Of a DNA stretch of 6,253 nt, positions 5,418 through 6,253 are shown one piece after another. The position numbers and the translations under genes were made by a program. The DNA is from Candidatus Eiseniibacteriota bacterium (GTDB lineage Bacteria; Eisenbacteria; RBG-16-71-46; SZUA-252), in NCBI GenBank assembly GCA_016880395.1, contig JAEHDN010000139.1:1-6253 (forward strand). Direction: 5' to 3'. The notes beneath the pieces are model-generated. The model was given only the letters and a program-made list of their open reading frames with translations, had not been told where the DNA came from and did no database searches. How positions within the stretch are numbered: the stretch's first letter is position 1; every line of letters starts with the position of its first letter.

Positions 5418-6253
5418 CTACCGCCCGCCGCCTGAGCGGGTGTAGAGGCGCCGCGCGGTCATCAGGTGCCGCATGGCATCCGACCGCCGGCCGAGCGAGT
5501 CGAGGAGCAGGCCGAGGTTGTAATGCGCGTCGGCTCCCTCGGGGTCGAGGTCGATGGCCCTCCGATAGGCCAGGATGGCCTCCTCGGGCCGAGTGCGATC
5601 CTCGAGAAGCACAGCCAGGTTGTAGTAGATCGTCGGGTCGTCCGAAGCGTACTCGGCGGCCTTCCGGTAATAGGCCTCGGCGCGTCCCAGCTCGCCCGCC
5701 TCGTGCAGCAGCCGTCCCAGGTTGACGTGCGCGTCGGCGTACTCGGGATCGGCGCGGAGCGCCTGGAGATACGCGTGCTGCGCCTCGAGCGGCGATACCG
5801 AGTCCAGCTCGCAGGCGATGTGGAACCACTGCTCCGCGGTGAGCGTGGCCGGCTCGGGCTCCGCTGCCGCCACTCCTCCGACCTCGCTTTCCGCCACCGC
5901 GACCATCGCGAGCGTCGCGACCTTCGCCTCCTCCTTCACGCCCGCCAGCTCCGCGATCTCGCCCGCGTTGAAGTCGAGGACGAACTGGCCCGAGTCGGGC
6001 TGCCACGGGGCGCTCCCGTCCCATGCGACCGCGCGCCGGCCGTCCGCGAGAATGCGGATGCTGGTCAGCGGAAGATCGTTCGTGAGCTGGCGCCGGAGCG
6101 ACGCCCAGATGCGGCGGACCCGGCGAGGCGGAATGCCTGCGTCGTAGAGCCCGCGCGTCGTTCGGAGGAGGAGGAGCTGCTGGAAGGAGAACTCGGGAGC
6201 GCCGCTCGGGCCGGGCAGGGGGACGATCCCCCCCGCACGCGCCCAGGCCCGGA
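5418..6253 (-). CDS. MerR-like/tetratricopeptide repeat protein, 5' end outside window
   Basis: The minus-strand frame is open to the right edge, giving 277 visible residues without the true start; the GTG at 5939 is internal because coding-quality sequence continues upstream of it. Visible residues 20-56 read as the rear part of a MerR-like winged helix: EFSFQQLLLLRTTRGLYDAG and then IPPRRVRRIWASLRRQL. Residues 57-95 form a small beta-rich stretch (LTSIRILADGRRAVAWDG, then SGQFVLDF) seen in known MerR-TPR fusions. A low-complexity Ala/Glu/Val linker spans about 105-135. Four TPR units follow from about 139 to 270, each near 34 residues, e.g. ADAHVNLGRLLHEAGELGRA and ADAHYNLGLLLDSLGRRSDA. TPRs bind partner proteins, so this is probably a DNA-binding or adaptor protein controlled by protein contact. 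It converges on the DUF2277 gene. The TPR call is firm, the MerR call moderate because the recognition helix lies outside the window. Confidence 0.85.
   Translation of the reverse strand, partial: RAWARAGGIVPLPGPSGAPEFSFQQLLLLRTTRGLYDAGIPPRRVRRIWASLRRQLTNDLPLTSIRILADGRRAVAWDGSAPWQPDSGQFVLDFNAGEIAELAGVKEEAKVATLAMVAVAESEVGGVAAAEPEPATLTAEQWFHIACELDSVSPLEAQHAYLQALRADPEYADAHVNLGRLLHEAGELGRAEAYYRKAAEYASDDPTIYYNLAVLLEDRTRPEEAILAYRRAIDLDPEGADAHYNLGLLLDSLGRRSDAMRHLMTARRLYTRSGGGR

Noticed and set aside
4912..6024. Minus-strand open frame of about 370 codons running across the TPR, DUF2277 and VOC genes
   Set aside because: It is out of frame with the TPR gene, crosses a convergent junction, and its product is Arg/Gly/Ala-rich without family features.
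5722..6147. Plus-strand open frame of 141 codons opposite the TPR gene
   Set aside because: Ser/Ala-rich antisense shadow; the minus frame shows clear periodic TPR motifs.

Overview
The window is GC-rich, densely packed bacterial DNA with short intergenic gaps and GC-loaded third codon positions. The products suggest a Gram-negative (diderm) organism: an RND/MMPL-type inner-membrane permease, a LolA-like periplasmic protein and an outer-membrane beta-barrel ending in Phe. The gene style fits an environmental lineage such as Candidatus Eisenbacteria, Gemmatimonadota, Acidobacteriota or Myxococcota. That placement is an impression from gene content and promoter style, not a measured assignment. 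I see no rRNA, tRNA, CRISPR array, insertion sequence or phage gene.

Region 1 (1-4629, plus strand) reads as one five-gene transcription unit whose promoter lies off the left edge. In order it holds: the C-terminal half of an RND-superfamily (MMPL) permease; a secreted LolA-like 'outer membrane lipoprotein-sorting' protein; a signal-peptide-bearing outer-membrane beta-barrel; an ArsR-type DNA-binding domain fused to a rhodanese (sulfurtransferase) domain; and a small DUF4395-type membrane protein. Junctions are 14 nt, a 4-nt ATGA overlap, 10 nt and 10 nt. The first three proteins cover inner membrane, periplasm and outer membrane, so they plausibly form one lipid or hydrophobic-compound transport route. 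The last two add a putative sulfur or thiol-redox sensing module.

Region 2 (4630-5380, plus strand) starts with a candidate sigma-70-like promoter (TTGCCC, 18 nt, TAGAAT). It carries two small genes, a glyoxalase/bleomycin-resistance (VOC) superfamily protein and a DUF2277 protein, 30 nt apart and probably co-transcribed.

Region 3 (5381-6253) starts with a perfect 8-bp stem-loop in the 37-nt gap between convergent genes. A minus-strand gene follows and runs off the right edge. Its visible part is a MerR-like helical segment followed by four tetratricopeptide repeats.

The point of most interest is the coupling of a three-layer envelope transport set to an ArsR-rhodanese regulator and a DUF4395 protein in one tightly packed operon. 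The individual families are known; the combined physiological role is inferred.
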